A stretch of 64,000 nucleotides of DNA from Bhargavaea beijingensis (lineage in GTDB: Bacteria > Bacillota > Bacilli > Bacillales_A > Planococcaceae), in NCBI RefSeq assembly GCF_900101985.1, contig NZ_FNAR01000009.1, positions 38,380 to 102,379 of the forward strand, given 5' to 3'. The position numbers were made by a program, and so were the translations under genes. Position 1 is the stretch's first letter. Each line of letters opens with the position of its first letter. The notes beneath the pieces are model-generated. The model was given only the letters and a program-made list of their open reading frames with translations, did not search any database and was not told the origin of the DNA. This document shows, in pieces, positions 16,858 through 25,907 of this stretch.

Positions 16858-17631
16858 TTACTTTCCTTGGAATACAGGTTTGCGTTTCTCGAGAAATGCG
16901 GAGATTCCTTCTTTTGCGTCCTGTGATGCGAAAACCTCACCGAACGACGCCGCTTCGGCCTTGACTCCTTCATGGAAGCCGGCATGCTTGCCGTACTGAA
17001 GCATGCGGAGTGCGGCGCGGACCGATACCGGACTTTTATCCGCTATTTTGCGCGCGACGGAGAGCGTTTCTTCGAGCAATTCTTCCTCGCCGAATGCACG
17101 GTTGGCCAATCCTGCAGAGACGGCCTCTTCGCCCGTTATCGGTTCCGAAGTCAGCATCATCTCGGCCGCTTTTGCCGGACCGACATAGCGGGGCAGCCGC
17201 TGTGTTCCGGCAAACCCAGGAATGAGCCCGAGCTGTAGTTCCGGAAGACCCAGCTTGGCGCCTGCCGTAACAAAGCGCATGTGGCAGGCCATGGCGAGCT
17301 CGAGTCCTCCGCCTAGAGCAGCGCCATGGATTGCCGCTATGACCGGTTTCGGGAAGTTCTCGAGACGTCCGAACACTTCCTGGCCGCTGCCGGCAAGCTT
17401 GCTGAAACCGGCGGCATCCGGAACTTCCGTGAATTCCTTGATGTCTGCTCCTGCGGAGAAGAACCGTCCTTCACCATGCAGAACGACCACACGCACCTCA
17501 TCATCGTTTTCGACCTGGTTCAGGAGTTCATTCACTTCTTTGATCAGACCTTGTGAAAGCGCATTCGCCGGCGGCCGGTTTATAGAGGCCAGTGCGATGC
17601 CGTCTTCCTTGTTCACCTTCAAGAATTCCAA
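16858..17631 (-). CDS. fadB: Enoyl-CoA hydratase of fatty-acid degradation
   Basis: Hydrates trans-2-enoyl-CoA in beta-oxidation. The 257-residue crotonase fold shows the oxyanion segment [10 protein letters not shown] (~58-67), [17 protein letters not shown] with the second oxyanion Gly, and the catalytic Glu region [23 protein letters not shown]. It starts at TTG 17631 behind GGGGGATGGG. Same place as B. subtilis fadB (ysiB) in lcfA-fadR-fadB-etfB-etfA. Confidence 0.93.
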   Translation of the reverse strand: MEFLKVNKEDGIALASINRPPANALSQGLIKEVNELLNQVENDDEVRVVVLHGEGRFFSAGADIKEFTEVPDAAGFSKLAGSGQEVFGRLENFPKPVIAAIHGAALGGGLELAMACHMRFVTAGAKLGLPELQLGLIPGFAGTQRLPRYVGPAKAAEMMLTSEPITGEEAVSAGLANRAFGEEELLEETLSVARKIADKSPVSVRAALRMLQYGKHAGFHEGVKAEAASFGEVFASQDAKEGISAFLEKRKPVFQGK

Positions 17632-17647
17632 TGTCTACCCATCCCCC

Positions 17648-18235
17648 TTACGTGGCTTTCATGCCTTTCATGAGCAGCCTATGTACATCCGGCGCTAGTT
17701 TAATTAAATCATATTTCTGATCATTCATCACCCATGAGGTGGAAATTTCATCAACGGTTCCGAATACCATCTGCCGCGCAAGCCGGATGTCCATACTTTT
17801 TTCGAATTCACCGCGCTCAATTCCTTCTTGAAGAATGCGATCCAGCATAGCCAGATAATCTTTCAGGACTTCGTTGATTTTCAGCCTCAGTTCTTTGTTG
17901 GACTGGCGCAGTTCCAGCTGGGTGACGATCGCCAGGTGACGGTCCGCATAAAGTACGTTGAAATGGTTATCAATCATCCGGTACAATTTTTCTTCGGAGG
18001 ACATCTCGCTGTCCTCCATAACAGGCCGGAGATTGTCCATGAACAGCGCCATTTTCTCACGGAACACTGAGACGAGAATATCTTCTTTGTTCTTAAAATA
18101 CAGATAGATTGTTCCGTCGGCCACCCCCGCCTGTTTGGCAATCTTCGAAACCTGGGCCTGGTGATACCCATTTTCCGCAATGGCAATCACGGCCGCATCC
18201 ACAATCTGTCCGTACTTCGGCTTATTCCGATTCAA
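17648..18235 (-). CDS. fadR: TetR-family fatty-acid degradation repressor FadR
   Basis: 195 residues. The N-terminal TetR HTH (IAENGYHQAQVSKIAKQAGVADGTIYLYFKNKEDIL, ~20-55) is nearly identical to B. subtilis FadR (YsiA), and so is the ligand-domain segment LAIVTQLELRQSN. It represses beta-oxidation genes and is released by long-chain acyl-CoA. TTG at 18235 aligns with the family N-terminus and has GGTGG 7-8 bp upstream; TTG/GTG codons at 18244-18250 are alternatives. A consensus promoter and a perfect FadR palindrome lie upstream, implying autoregulation. Confidence 0.93.
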   Translation of the reverse strand: MNRNKPKYGQIVDAAVIAIAENGYHQAQVSKIAKQAGVADGTIYLYFKNKEDILVSVFREKMALFMDNLRPVMEDSEMSSEEKLYRMIDNHFNVLYADRHLAIVTQLELRQSNKELRLKINEVLKDYLAMLDRILQEGIERGEFEKSMDIRLARQMVFGTVDEISTSWVMNDQKYDLIKLAPDVHRLLMKGMKAT

Positions 18236-18260
18236 TGGGTTCACCACCAAAATAAAAAAA

Positions 18261-18290
18261 GAAATATGAATGATGGTTCATTCATATTTC
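18261..18290. promoter_or_regulatory. FadR operator (perfect 13-bp-arm palindrome)
   Basis: GAAATATGAATGA and TCATTCATATTTC are perfect inverted arms around TGGT. The core TGAATGA-N4-TCATTCA equals the known Bacillus FadR box. It starts right after the -10 of the fadR promoter. Confidence 0.9.
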
Positions 18291-18291
18291 T

Positions 18292-18320
18292 ATATTATTC
18301 TCTATTTGATTGGCTGTCAA
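18292..18320 (-). promoter_or_regulatory. Sigma-A promoter of fadR-fadB-etfB-etfA
   Basis: TTGACA-N17-TAATAT on the minus strand, a near-consensus promoter between lcfA and fadR with the FadR operator over the start site. The four genes can thus be expressed apart from lcfA. Confidence 0.88.
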
Positions 18321-18327
18321 GCGCTGT

Positions 18328-20025
18328 TCAGGAGATGACCTTTTCCTGTTCCATCTTCTTTTTTTCTTCATCGACCAGAGAACGCCTCAATATCTTTCCG
18401 ACCGCCGTTTTAGGCAGTTCATCGCGAAACTCGTAAAGTTTCGGAACTTTGTATGCAGCAAGGCTCTTCCGGCAATGCTCGTTCAGCTCTTGTTCCGTCA
18501 GATCTGTGCCTTGCTTCCGGACAATATACGCCTTGACCGTCTCTCCGCGGTAGGGGTCAGGCACACCGGCAACGATACATTCTGCCACTGCCGGGTGTTC
18601 GTACAGCACTTCCTCGATTTCCCTGGGATATACATTATATCCGCTCGCAATGATCATGTCCTTTTTGCGGTCGACCACATAGAAGTATCCATCCTCATCC
18701 ATATACCCCAGATCCCCTGTGAGCAGCCAGCCGTCTTTGATGGTGGCAGCCGTTTCTTCAGGGCGGTTCCAGTACCCCTTCATGACCTGAGGGCCTCTCA
18801 CTGCAATTTCTCCGACTTCTCCCTGCTCCACCAGTTCCGTCGTGCCAGTCCTGAAGATTGCGGCTTCCGTGTCGGGCCAAGGAAGACCAACCGAACCCTC
18901 TTTCCTTTTCCCGTCCCAGATCAAATTGGAATGCGTCACCGGTGATGATTCAGACAGGCCGTAGCCCTCGACCAGTTTACCTTTCGTGATTTTCTCAAAC
19001 TGCATCTGGATGTCCACCGGCAGCGGAGCCGAACCGCTCAGGCATGCTTTAATGGAAGACAAATCATAGTTGCCGATGTCGGGATGATTCAGCAAGCCGA
19101 TATAAATGGTCGGCGCACCCGGGAAGAGTGTTGGCGACTGCTTATCAATCAGTTTCAGCACGGTTTCCGGATCGAATTTCGGCACGAGCACCATTTTGTT
19201 CCCCTGGCTGACCGACAACACCAGAACGGTCGTCATCCCGTAAACATGGAAGAACGGAAGAATTCCGAGAACCACTTCTTCGCCCGGTTCGCAGCGGTAC
19301 ATCCAGGCGGCACACATCTCCGTGTTCGCGATCAGGTTCCTGTGCGAGAGCATGACTCCCTTCGGCGCACCCGTCGTCCCCCCTGTGTACTGAAGAAGGG
19401 CGAGATCTTCCTGTTGAATGTCCAATGTCTCGATCGGCTCCGCCTGCTTACGCTTCATCACCTCTGTGAAAAGATGATTCCGGCCGCGATGTTCCACTTT
19501 GACGGTCATGCCATATTCTCTTTTCTGGACGAACGGATAAAGCACATTTTTCGGGAATGGAAGGTAGTCTTTGATCCCGGTGACGATCACATTCTCCAGA
19601 GCCGTTTCGCCAATGACTTTGGAGACCCTCGGGAACAGGATATCCAGTGTGAGAATCGCTCTGGCACCCGAATCGTTCATCTGGTAAGCAAGTTCTTTCT
19701 CCGTGTATAAGGGATTTGTCTGGACCACTACGCCGCCTGCGTAAAGGATGCCGTAGAATGCAATCACATTTTGAGGACAATTCGGCAGCATGATCGCCAC
19801 CCGGTCACCCTTACTGATTCCGAGGCTCTTCAGATAATTTCCGAACTTAAGGGCAGATTCGTACAGTTCCAGGTAACTTACCTGTCTGCCGAGAAAATGA
19901 ATGGCCGTTTTTTCCGGAAACTTGGATGCCGACCGGGTCAAGCCATCCTGAAGCGGTTCATCAGGATAGTCAATTGTTGCCGGAACACCTTCAGGATAGT
20001 TCTTGAGCCATGGTTTTTCCGTCAT
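18328..20025 (-). CDS. lcfA: Long-chain fatty-acid--CoA ligase
   Basis: Activates fatty acids to acyl-CoA with ATP. The 565-residue ANL-superfamily enzyme has the P-loop YTGGTTGAPKGVMLSH, the GYGLSES motif, TGDLGYMDEDGYF and the C-terminal hinge/catalytic Lys segment KTAVGKILRR. The ATG at 20025 has GGAAGGGG 7 bp upstream. It heads the fatty-acid degradation cluster. Its promoter overlaps a perfect cre consensus, so carbon catabolite repression is likely. Confidence 0.95.
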   Translation of the reverse strand: MTEKPWLKNYPEGVPATIDYPDEPLQDGLTRSASKFPEKTAIHFLGRQVSYLELYESALKFGNYLKSLGISKGDRVAIMLPNCPQNVIAFYGILYAGGVVVQTNPLYTEKELAYQMNDSGARAILTLDILFPRVSKVIGETALENVIVTGIKDYLPFPKNVLYPFVQKREYGMTVKVEHRGRNHLFTEVMKRKQAEPIETLDIQQEDLALLQYTGGTTGAPKGVMLSHRNLIANTEMCAAWMYRCEPGEEVVLGILPFFHVYGMTTVLVLSVSQGNKMVLVPKFDPETVLKLIDKQSPTLFPGAPTIYIGLLNHPDIGNYDLSSIKACLSGSAPLPVDIQMQFEKITKGKLVEGYGLSESSPVTHSNLIWDGKRKEGSVGLPWPDTEAAIFRTGTTELVEQGEVGEIAVRGPQVMKGYWNRPEETAATIKDGWLLTGDLGYMDEDGYFYVVDRKKDMIIASGYNVYPREIEEVLYEHPAVAECIVAGVPDPYRGETVKAYIVRKQGTDLTEQELNEHCRKSLAAYKVPKLYEFRDELPKTAVGKILRRSLVDEEKKKMEQEKVIS

Positions 20026-20068
20026 GATCAGACCCCTTCCCAATAATCGTTAGAATATTCCTATTACT

Positions 20069-20097
20069 ATCTTACCTTATGATGTATACGCTTTCAA
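20069..20097 (-). promoter_or_regulatory. lcfA promoter overlapping a CcpA cre site
   Basis: TTGAAA-N17-TAAGAT forms the promoter. The -35 lies within TTGAAAGCGTATACA (20083-20097), which fits the cre consensus WTGNAANCGNWNNCW at every position. CcpA binding there would block polymerase when glucose is plentiful. Confidence 0.78.
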
Positions 20098-20107
20098 CAG
20101 ACAAAGT

Positions 20108-20132
20108 AAAAAGACGCAGGTGTCCCCGCGCC
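20108..20132 (-). terminator. Terminator upstream of lcfA (ends the DUF350/27-aa transcript)
   Basis: GGCGCGGG and CCTGCGTC form 8 bp with two G-U pairs around a short loop, then U5 on the minus strand. Confidence 0.75.
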
Positions 20133-20197
20133 TTCGTAGGCCGCATTTTTCATTTGCAAGCGATGAACATCCGCAAAATTCCCATCCGCTCACACCT

Positions 20198-20281
20198 TCA
20201 GAAAAACAGCCACCAGATGCCGACGATGATGAAGCCGGCGCACAAAACCAGCAGCAGCTTGGCCAGTTTGATCATATCCAT
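20198..20281 (-). CDS. 27-residue hydrophobic small membrane protein (predicted)
   Basis: An ORF of 27 codons with AAAGGCGG 8 bp before its ATG. The peptide starts MDMIKLAKLL, continues as one uninterrupted hydrophobic segment (LLLVLCAGFIIVGIWWLFF) and stops, consistent with a single transmembrane helix with a short positive N-terminus. It lies 33 bp after the DUF350 gene and before that unit's terminator, so the two are probably co-transcribed. No homologue is known to me. The call rests on ribosome site, composition and placement. Confidence 0.6.
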   Translation of the reverse strand: MDMIKLAKLLLVLCAGFIIVGIWWLFF

Positions 20282-20314
20282 ATTTTTTACCGCCTTTCAG
20301 GACGGATCCGGAAA

Positions 20315-20728
20315 TCAGGTGATGCTTGCCGCGATGACATAGCTGAGCCCCACAGAGATGATGAGGGAGATGAGGCCCACTGCCCGGTTGCCGTTTCCGA
20401 TTTCTTCGTCAACATTGAACCGTGGGGTCAAAAATTCGAAAAGCCAGTATGCCATGATGAGGAGGAAAAAACCGAACCCGCCCCACGCAAGCATCTCCGG
20501 CAGGGATGAATGCTGTTGGATGGAATGGCGGAAAATATTGGCCACTCCGTAAATCTTCCCGCCTGTTGCGAGCGCGACAGCCACGTTTCCGTTTTTGATC
20601 TCTTCCCAGTTCTTATATTTCGTCACGATTTCAAAAATCACCATTGATACGACCAGGCAGAGGACCGTGACACTGAAATAGCCGGCCGTCTCCACGAGTG
20701 GATGAGACCAGAAACTCGATAACAGCAT
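20315..20728 (-). CDS. yshE: DUF350 membrane protein (YshE-like)
   Basis: 137 residues with four hydrophobic helices in two DUF350-type pairs. The NWEEIKNGNVAVALATGGKIYGVA and EIGNGNRAVGLISLIISVGLSYV segments repeat the NGNxAVALxxxG motif typical of the family. Function unknown. The ATG at 20728 has AAAGGAG upstream; longer in-frame readings run into mutS2's downstream region. It sits between mutS2 and lcfA as in B. subtilis. Confidence 0.9.
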   Translation of the reverse strand: MLLSSFWSHPLVETAGYFSVTVLCLVVSMVIFEIVTKYKNWEEIKNGNVAVALATGGKIYGVANIFRHSIQQHSSLPEMLAWGGFGFFLLIMAYWLFEFLTPRFNVDEEIGNGNRAVGLISLIISVGLSYVIAASIT

Positions 20729-20848
20729 TGAGTTTGCTCCTTTGCGGGTTTTAGTACCTTTACGGGTTACTTGCAGAGAAGTTTCATTTCTTCTCCATTC
20801 AGGTTCAGGAAATGGCAGCCGGGTGAAGCAGGACAGCATAACGCCGTC

Positions 20849-23209
20849 CTACTTCAGCTCGACAACCGTAACTCCGTAACCGCCTTCTCCCGCTTCGCCG
20901 AAACGGAAGCTTTTGACGCGCGGATGACGGCGAAGGTACTTCTGGATTCCCTCGCGGAGGGCACCCGTGCCTTTACCGTGGATGATCGATACACGCGGAT
21001 AATTGGCAAGGAGTGCATCGTCAATGTATTTTTCTGTCCGTTGGATGGCATCCTCGTACCGCTCTCCGCGCAGGTCGAGTTCCAGTTTGACGCCGGAGCC
21101 CGAACGGCCACGGACCGCGTTGACGTTGACTGTCTGCTTTTCCTTCTCCGGCTTGACGTACTCCAGATCGGATTCATCAATCTTCATCTTCAGGATACCG
21201 AGCTGGACCATCCACTCCCCGCCGGACATTTTTTCAACCAGCGAGCCCTTCTGCCCGTAGCTGAGCACTTTGACTTCGTCACCGGCGCGGAATTCCCTTT
21301 TGGCAGGCTTGGCCTTCTGCTTCGGTTTCTTCGCCAGTTCCTCTTCAGGCATCGCGCCTTCCAACCGTTTTTTTGCGTCGATCAGTTCGTGCTCTTTGAC
21401 CGAAGCGCCTGCATTCAGCCTGAGTGCCCGAAGTTCCGAAATGACGGATTCCGCTTCCCGGCGCGCATTCTCGACAATTTTCTTCGCCTTTTCACGCGCT
21501 TTCTGCTCGAGCAACTCCTTCTTCGATTCATACTCCGAGAGGCGTGCTTCAAGCTGTTCGCGGAGCGACTCCGTTTCCTCAAGGACCCTTGCCGTTTCTT
21601 CCGCGTCTTTTTCCGCCTGAACCCTGCTGGCCTCAAGCGAGGTGATCATCGTCTCGACCTCGTTCCGATCTTCTCCCGTAAAGGTCTCGGCATGCCGGAT
21701 AATCTTGTCCGGCAAGCCGAGGCGGCTGGAGATTTCGAACGCGTTGCTCCGTCCCGGAACGCCGATCAGCAGCCGGTAAGTCGGACTGAGGGTTTCGATA
21801 TCGAATTCGACGCTCGCATTAACCACTCCCGGACGGTTGTATCCATAGGCTTTCAGTTCAGGATAGTGCGTCGTCGCCATGACACGGGCTCCCCGTCCAT
21901 GGACTTCGTCAAGAATGGCGATGGCCAGAGCCGCACCTTCCTGCGGATCGGTACCGGAACCGAGTTCATCGAACAGGACGAGTGATTCGGAATCGAATTT
22001 TTCAAGGATGTCGACAATGTTGACCATGTGCGAAGAAAACGTACTCAGGCTCTGTTCGATGGACTGCTCGTCGCCGATATCGGCAAACACATCATTGAAC
22101 ACGGCCATCTCCGAGCCATCAAGCGCAGGAATCGGAATCCCCGCCTGCGTCATGAGCGTGCACAGTCCGACCGTTTTCAGCGTGACGGTCTTTCCGCCCG
22201 TGTTCGGACCCGTAATCACAATCGCCGTCGTATCCCTGCCGAATTCAATCGTGTTTGGTACAGCTTCTTCTCTCGGCAAAAGCGGATGGCGGCCTTTCAC
22301 GAGGCGGATATACCCCTCGTCATTGACCGTCGGCACGGTCGCCTTCTGGGTCATCCCATACTTTGCCTTAGCCAGGACAGCATCCATGTCCCCCAAGATC
22401 CGGACCAGGACAAACAGTTCGTGGGCGTGCTGCTGCACATGGCCGCTCAGCTCGCGGAGAATTCGTTCGACCTCTTCCTTTTCCCTCGACTTCAGCTGGC
22501 GGATTTCGTTGTTTGCCTGAACGACCACGTCCGGCTCGATGAACAGGGTCTGGCCGGAGGAGGACTGGTCGTGGACAATCCCGCCGAAGTGCGTCCGGTA
22601 TTCCTGCTTGACCGGAATGACGTAGCGGTCGTTCCGGATGGTGACAATCGAGTCGGACAGCATTTTGGAGTTGTTCCGCGTATACTGCTCCAGCTTTTCT
22701 CGGACCCTTCCCTCCTGGGTCCGCAGCTGCTGCCGGATGGAACGGAGTGCCGGCGAAGCGCTGTCCAGCACTTTTCCGTTTTCATCGATGCAGGCATTGA
22801 TCTCGTGTTCAAGTGCGGTCAGGACCGGCATCTTCTCTTTTTTCGCGATAAAGAGCGGGATGTCAATCTCCCCTTCTTCAGCGATTGCGTCCAAGAACTG
22901 CCGGAGGATGCGGCCGGCACGGATTGTGCTCGCCGTCTCCATCAGTTCGCCGGCGCCGAGTGTGCCGCCCGCCTGCGCCCGCCTGGCGTACATGCGTACG
23001 TCGAACAGGCCGCCCATCGGAACATTCCCGCGGATGCGGTAGATGGCCAGAGCTTCGTCCGTCTCTTCCAGGAGGGACCGTACCTTTTCTATTTCCTTGG
23101 AAGGGACAAGCTCCCCGATACGTGAACGTCCGAGTGCCGATGTGCAATGCCCGGTCACTTCGGAACGGATTTTATCAAATTCAAGTGTTTTCAGGACCCG
23201 GGCCTCCAT
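20849..23209 (-). CDS. mutS2: MutS2 endonuclease/ATPase
   Basis: 786 residues, the usual length. An N-terminal MutS-like lever/clamp region precedes the ABC ATPase with Walker A GPNTGGKT, Walker B LVLFDELGSGTDPQEG and the TTHYPELK H-motif, then a coiled coil (~510-620) and a C-terminal Smr nuclease domain (LDLRGERYEDA, IIHGKGTGALREGI). In Bacillus it acts on collided ribosomes and branched DNA rather than in mismatch repair. The ATG at 23209 (AAGGAA 9 bp away) is preferred over GTG 23218. Confidence 0.96.
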   Translation of the reverse strand: MEARVLKTLEFDKIRSEVTGHCTSALGRSRIGELVPSKEIEKVRSLLEETDEALAIYRIRGNVPMGGLFDVRMYARRAQAGGTLGAGELMETASTIRAGRILRQFLDAIAEEGEIDIPLFIAKKEKMPVLTALEHEINACIDENGKVLDSASPALRSIRQQLRTQEGRVREKLEQYTRNNSKMLSDSIVTIRNDRYVIPVKQEYRTHFGGIVHDQSSSGQTLFIEPDVVVQANNEIRQLKSREKEEVERILRELSGHVQQHAHELFVLVRILGDMDAVLAKAKYGMTQKATVPTVNDEGYIRLVKGRHPLLPREEAVPNTIEFGRDTTAIVITGPNTGGKTVTLKTVGLCTLMTQAGIPIPALDGSEMAVFNDVFADIGDEQSIEQSLSTFSSHMVNIVDILEKFDSESLVLFDELGSGTDPQEGAALAIAILDEVHGRGARVMATTHYPELKAYGYNRPGVVNASVEFDIETLSPTYRLLIGVPGRSNAFEISSRLGLPDKIIRHAETFTGEDRNEVETMITSLEASRVQAEKDAEETARVLEETESLREQLEARLSEYESKKELLEQKAREKAKKIVENARREAESVISELRALRLNAGASVKEHELIDAKKRLEGAMPEEELAKKPKQKAKPAKREFRAGDEVKVLSYGQKGSLVEKMSGGEWMVQLGILKMKIDESDLEYVKPEKEKQTVNVNAVRGRSGSGVKLELDLRGERYEDAIQRTEKYIDDALLANYPRVSIIHGKGTGALREGIQKYLRRHPRVKSFRFGEAGEGGYGVTVVELK

Positions 23210-23247
23210 GTGCCCCACTTCCTTTCAGATCTGGTCAGTCTATTGAT

Positions 23248-24957
23248 TCATCGTTCCCTGCCCAAGTGCGACAGGAAACGTTCGAGTGTCCATGTATTGA
23301 CGATCATATCCCGGTTCAGCCATGCACGCTGTGCGTATCGGACTCCGGTATTCATATAGGACAGTTGGCCGACGCTGTGCGCGTCGGTATTGATCGCGAT
23401 CGGCACACCTTTGTCCGCAGCCAGTTCAAGCCATTCTTCGGCAAGGTCCAGCCTGTACGGATTGGCGTTGAGCTCAAGGATTTTTCCATAGTCCGCCGCC
23501 CAGCCGACCAGTTGCGCCACATCAGGCGAGTAGCCATCCCGGCGCCCGATGATCCGGCCTGTCGGATGGGCGATCATGTCCACATGCGGGTTGGAAATTG
23601 CCGCATGGAGGCGTTCCATAATCTTTTCTTGGGGCTGGCTGAAGTTGGAATGGATCGACGCGATGACGAAGTCGAGTTCCGACAGCAGCTCATCATCAAA
23701 GTCCAGTGTGGCATCCGGCAAAATGTCCATCTCGGACCCGCACAGTATCGTGATGCCGTCCATTTCCGAATCCACTTCCCGGATTTCCCGGATTTGTTCG
23801 CGCAAGCGCTCGGGTGTAAGACCGTTTGCGACGCGCAGATAGCGGGAGTGATCCGTGATGACCATATGGCTGTACCCGAGATCCCGGCAAGCTTCAGCCA
23901 TCTCGCGGATCGACTCCGCTCCGTCAGACCAGACCGTGTGCATATGAAGGTCCGAACGGATGTCTTCCGGCCGGATCAGCGTTTCCAATTCATCTGCGCG
24001 GCCCAGCTCCGTCCCGTCTTTCCGTACTGCAGGCGGGAAGAACGGCAAGCCGAAGTGGGCAAAGAAATCCTTCTCGGAACTAAACGTAAGGACAGTGCCG
24101 TCCTCCTGCTCCACCCCGTATTCACTGATTTTCTCGCCGCGCTCCTTGGCAATCTGCCGCATCCGTACATTATGATCTTTTGACCCGGTAAAGTGATGGA
24201 TCGCGCTTGCAAACTGTTCTTCCGTGACAAACCGGAAGTCCACATCCACCGGCTCCTCCGCATCAACGGTGACCGAGAGCTTGGCTTCTCCTGATGCGGC
24301 GGTTCCGTTGACGGGAAGTCCGGACGCCAAGGCTTCGTTGACCCGCTCCGGCTCCATAGTCACGACAATAAAGTCCAGGTCACTGCTCATCTCTGCAGTT
24401 CGCCGGTAGCTGCCGGTCACCTTGTAGCGGTCCACTTCGGGAATCGCGTTCAGGACATTCTCGATCATCCGCACGATCGGCTCCAGTTGCCAGTGCGGCA
24501 GCTTGTCCGGGCGCTGGCCGAACGTATCGAGCTCCGCAAGAATTTTCTCTTCCGTCTTTTTGCCGAACCCCGCCAACTTGCTGACTTCGCCCGCCTCACA
24601 GGCAGCACGAAGCGATTCAGCGGAATCGATGCCGAGCTCACCGTGCAACTTGGCGATTTTTTTGCCGCCGAGCCCCGGTATTTTCAGAAGCGGAATCAGT
24701 CCGCCCGGCACCTGTCCACGAAGTTCTTTAAGAAGATCGGATTCTCCTTTTTCGATCAGGTCGGTAATCACCGCGCCGGTGCCTTTCCCGATCCCTTTCA
24801 GAGACAGGATATCATCCATTTCGGACAGGCTGCGCGAATCCTGCTCGAGCACGCCGGCAGCTTTCCGGAAGGCACCGACCTTGAACGGGTTCTCGCCGAG
24901 CAGTTCCATATGAAGAGCAATTTCTTCAAGCGTCTTGATGATGATTTTCTTGTTCAC
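23248..24957 (-). CDS. polX: DNA polymerase/3'-5' exonuclease PolX
   Basis: A bacterial family X polymerase for gap filling in base excision repair. About 569 residues: N-terminal 8-kDa HhH domain (LSLKGIGKGTGAVI, IPGLGGKKIAKL), Pol-beta-like nucleotidyltransferase with GSYRRTAEMSSDLDFIV (metal Asp pair DLD), and a C-terminal PHP exonuclease (DLHMHTVWSDG, VITDHS, NTDAH). GTG at 24957 aligns with the Bacillus protein and has AAAGGGG 10 bp upstream; GTG 24963 or ATG 24966 are possible. Confidence 0.94.
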   Translation of the reverse strand: MNKKIIIKTLEEIALHMELLGENPFKVGAFRKAAGVLEQDSRSLSEMDDILSLKGIGKGTGAVITDLIEKGESDLLKELRGQVPGGLIPLLKIPGLGGKKIAKLHGELGIDSAESLRAACEAGEVSKLAGFGKKTEEKILAELDTFGQRPDKLPHWQLEPIVRMIENVLNAIPEVDRYKVTGSYRRTAEMSSDLDFIVVTMEPERVNEALASGLPVNGTAASGEAKLSVTVDAEEPVDVDFRFVTEEQFASAIHHFTGSKDHNVRMRQIAKERGEKISEYGVEQEDGTVLTFSSEKDFFAHFGLPFFPPAVRKDGTELGRADELETLIRPEDIRSDLHMHTVWSDGAESIREMAEACRDLGYSHMVITDHSRYLRVANGLTPERLREQIREIREVDSEMDGITILCGSEMDILPDATLDFDDELLSELDFVIASIHSNFSQPQEKIMERLHAAISNPHVDMIAHPTGRIIGRRDGYSPDVAQLVGWAADYGKILELNANPYRLDLAEEWLELAADKGVPIAINTDAHSVGQLSYMNTGVRYAQRAWLNRDMIVNTWTLERFLSHLGRER

Positions 24958-24978
24958 CGTCACCATTCCCCTTTCGGA

Positions 24979-25010
24979 TAAAAAGCTTCCCTCATCAGAA
25001 GGGAAGCTTT
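24979..25010 (-). terminator. Terminator between cvpA and polX
   Basis: AAAGCTTCCCT and AGGGAAGCTTT pair around a short loop immediately after the cvpA stop codon, then U5 on the minus strand. Confidence 0.85.
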
Positions 25011-25549
25011 CATTTTGCATAGATGTACCACCAGTTTTTCACCATTTCGGAGATTATGGGTGTATGTTTCAGAATCGCTCCTGAGAAAAGCGAAGAATCA
25101 ATCATGCTCTGGAATGCGGCCACCGGCACCATCGCCACGATGTAAAGGATGAAAAACAGAATCAAGTAAAATTCAAGGAAGCCGAGTGCCGCTCCCGCGA
25201 ATGAATTGACCGACCCGAGCACCGGCAAGTATTTCAAAAAATCCAGCGCAGATGCAATCAGGTGGAGCACCAGCTTCACCGTCAGGAAGATAAAGACAAA
25301 TGCCAGCAGCCGATAGAACGTCTCGTCGAAATCAATGCTGCCGAACGAGATCCGCAGCGAGTTCCCTGCCTCGACCGCGGGATACGGAATCCACAGCACA
25401 AACTTCTCGGCAAGCGGCTTATAGTACTTCCACGCGACAATCAGCGCGATGATGATGCTGGTCATATGTAGGAGCTGGACAATAAGGCCCCGTTTGTAGC
25501 CCGCTACGAGGCCTGCCAAAAGAACGATCAAAATGATTAAATCAAGCAT
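25010..25549 (-). CDS. CvpA-family membrane protein (YshB)
   Basis: 179 residues with four predicted helices (1-20, ~25-42, ~75-100, ~120-150), starting MLDLIILIVLLAGLVAGYKRG, the CvpA signature. E. coli CvpA is linked to colicin V production and membrane stress; the Bacillus role is unclear. It lies between zapA and polX as in B. subtilis, 7 bp after zapA. Confidence 0.9.
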   Translation of the reverse strand: MLDLIILIVLLAGLVAGYKRGLIVQLLHMTSIIIALIVAWKYYKPLAEKFVLWIPYPAVEAGNSLRISFGSIDFDETFYRLLAFVFIFLTVKLVLHLIASALDFLKYLPVLGSVNSFAGAALGFLEFYLILFFILYIVAMVPVAAFQSMIDSSLFSGAILKHTPIISEMVKNWWYIYAK

Positions 25550-25556
25550 ACATGTG

Positions 25557-25817
25557 TCAGCCCTTCAATTGGTTCAGTTCGTTTTCAAGTTCTTCAACCC
25601 GCTCCTTGAGCTTGAGCGAGTCATTTACAGTATTCAGCGCGGTCAGCACTGCGATTTTCGTAGTATCGAGCGAGCGGTTCTTCGATGAGATCTCGCGCAT
25701 CATGTCATCCACAAGCGAAGCGACGAGCCGCATATGTCCGACAGTCTCTTTCCCCATCATCTGGTATGTCTGACCATAGATGTCGACGGACACACGATTT
25801 TTTTCCGGTTCAGCCAC
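25557..25817 (-). CDS. zapA: Cell division protein ZapA
   Basis: An 86-residue FtsZ-ring stabiliser. [35 protein letters not shown] aligns with B. subtilis ZapA, and the C-terminus is a coiled coil ([22 protein letters not shown]). It starts at GTG 25817 with AAGGAGG 8 bp upstream; upstream in-frame codons run into the divergent promoter region and are rejected. Confidence 0.95.
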   Translation of the reverse strand: MAEPEKNRVSVDIYGQTYQMMGKETVGHMRLVASLVDDMMREISSKNRSLDTTKIAVLTALNTVNDSLKLKERVEELENELNQLKG

Positions 25818-25907
25818 TCCCGCCACCTCCTTGAAAAATCCCATACACCATATTACCATGAAAAGACTTGCCATGTGTAGGTACGAAACGGCGGAAGGAT
25901 GAGAATC

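Noticed and set aside
20771..24183. Long plus-strand frames opposite mutS2 and polX
   Set aside because: Arg/Phe-rich shadow translations with no family features; the minus-strand genes carry all expected motifs.
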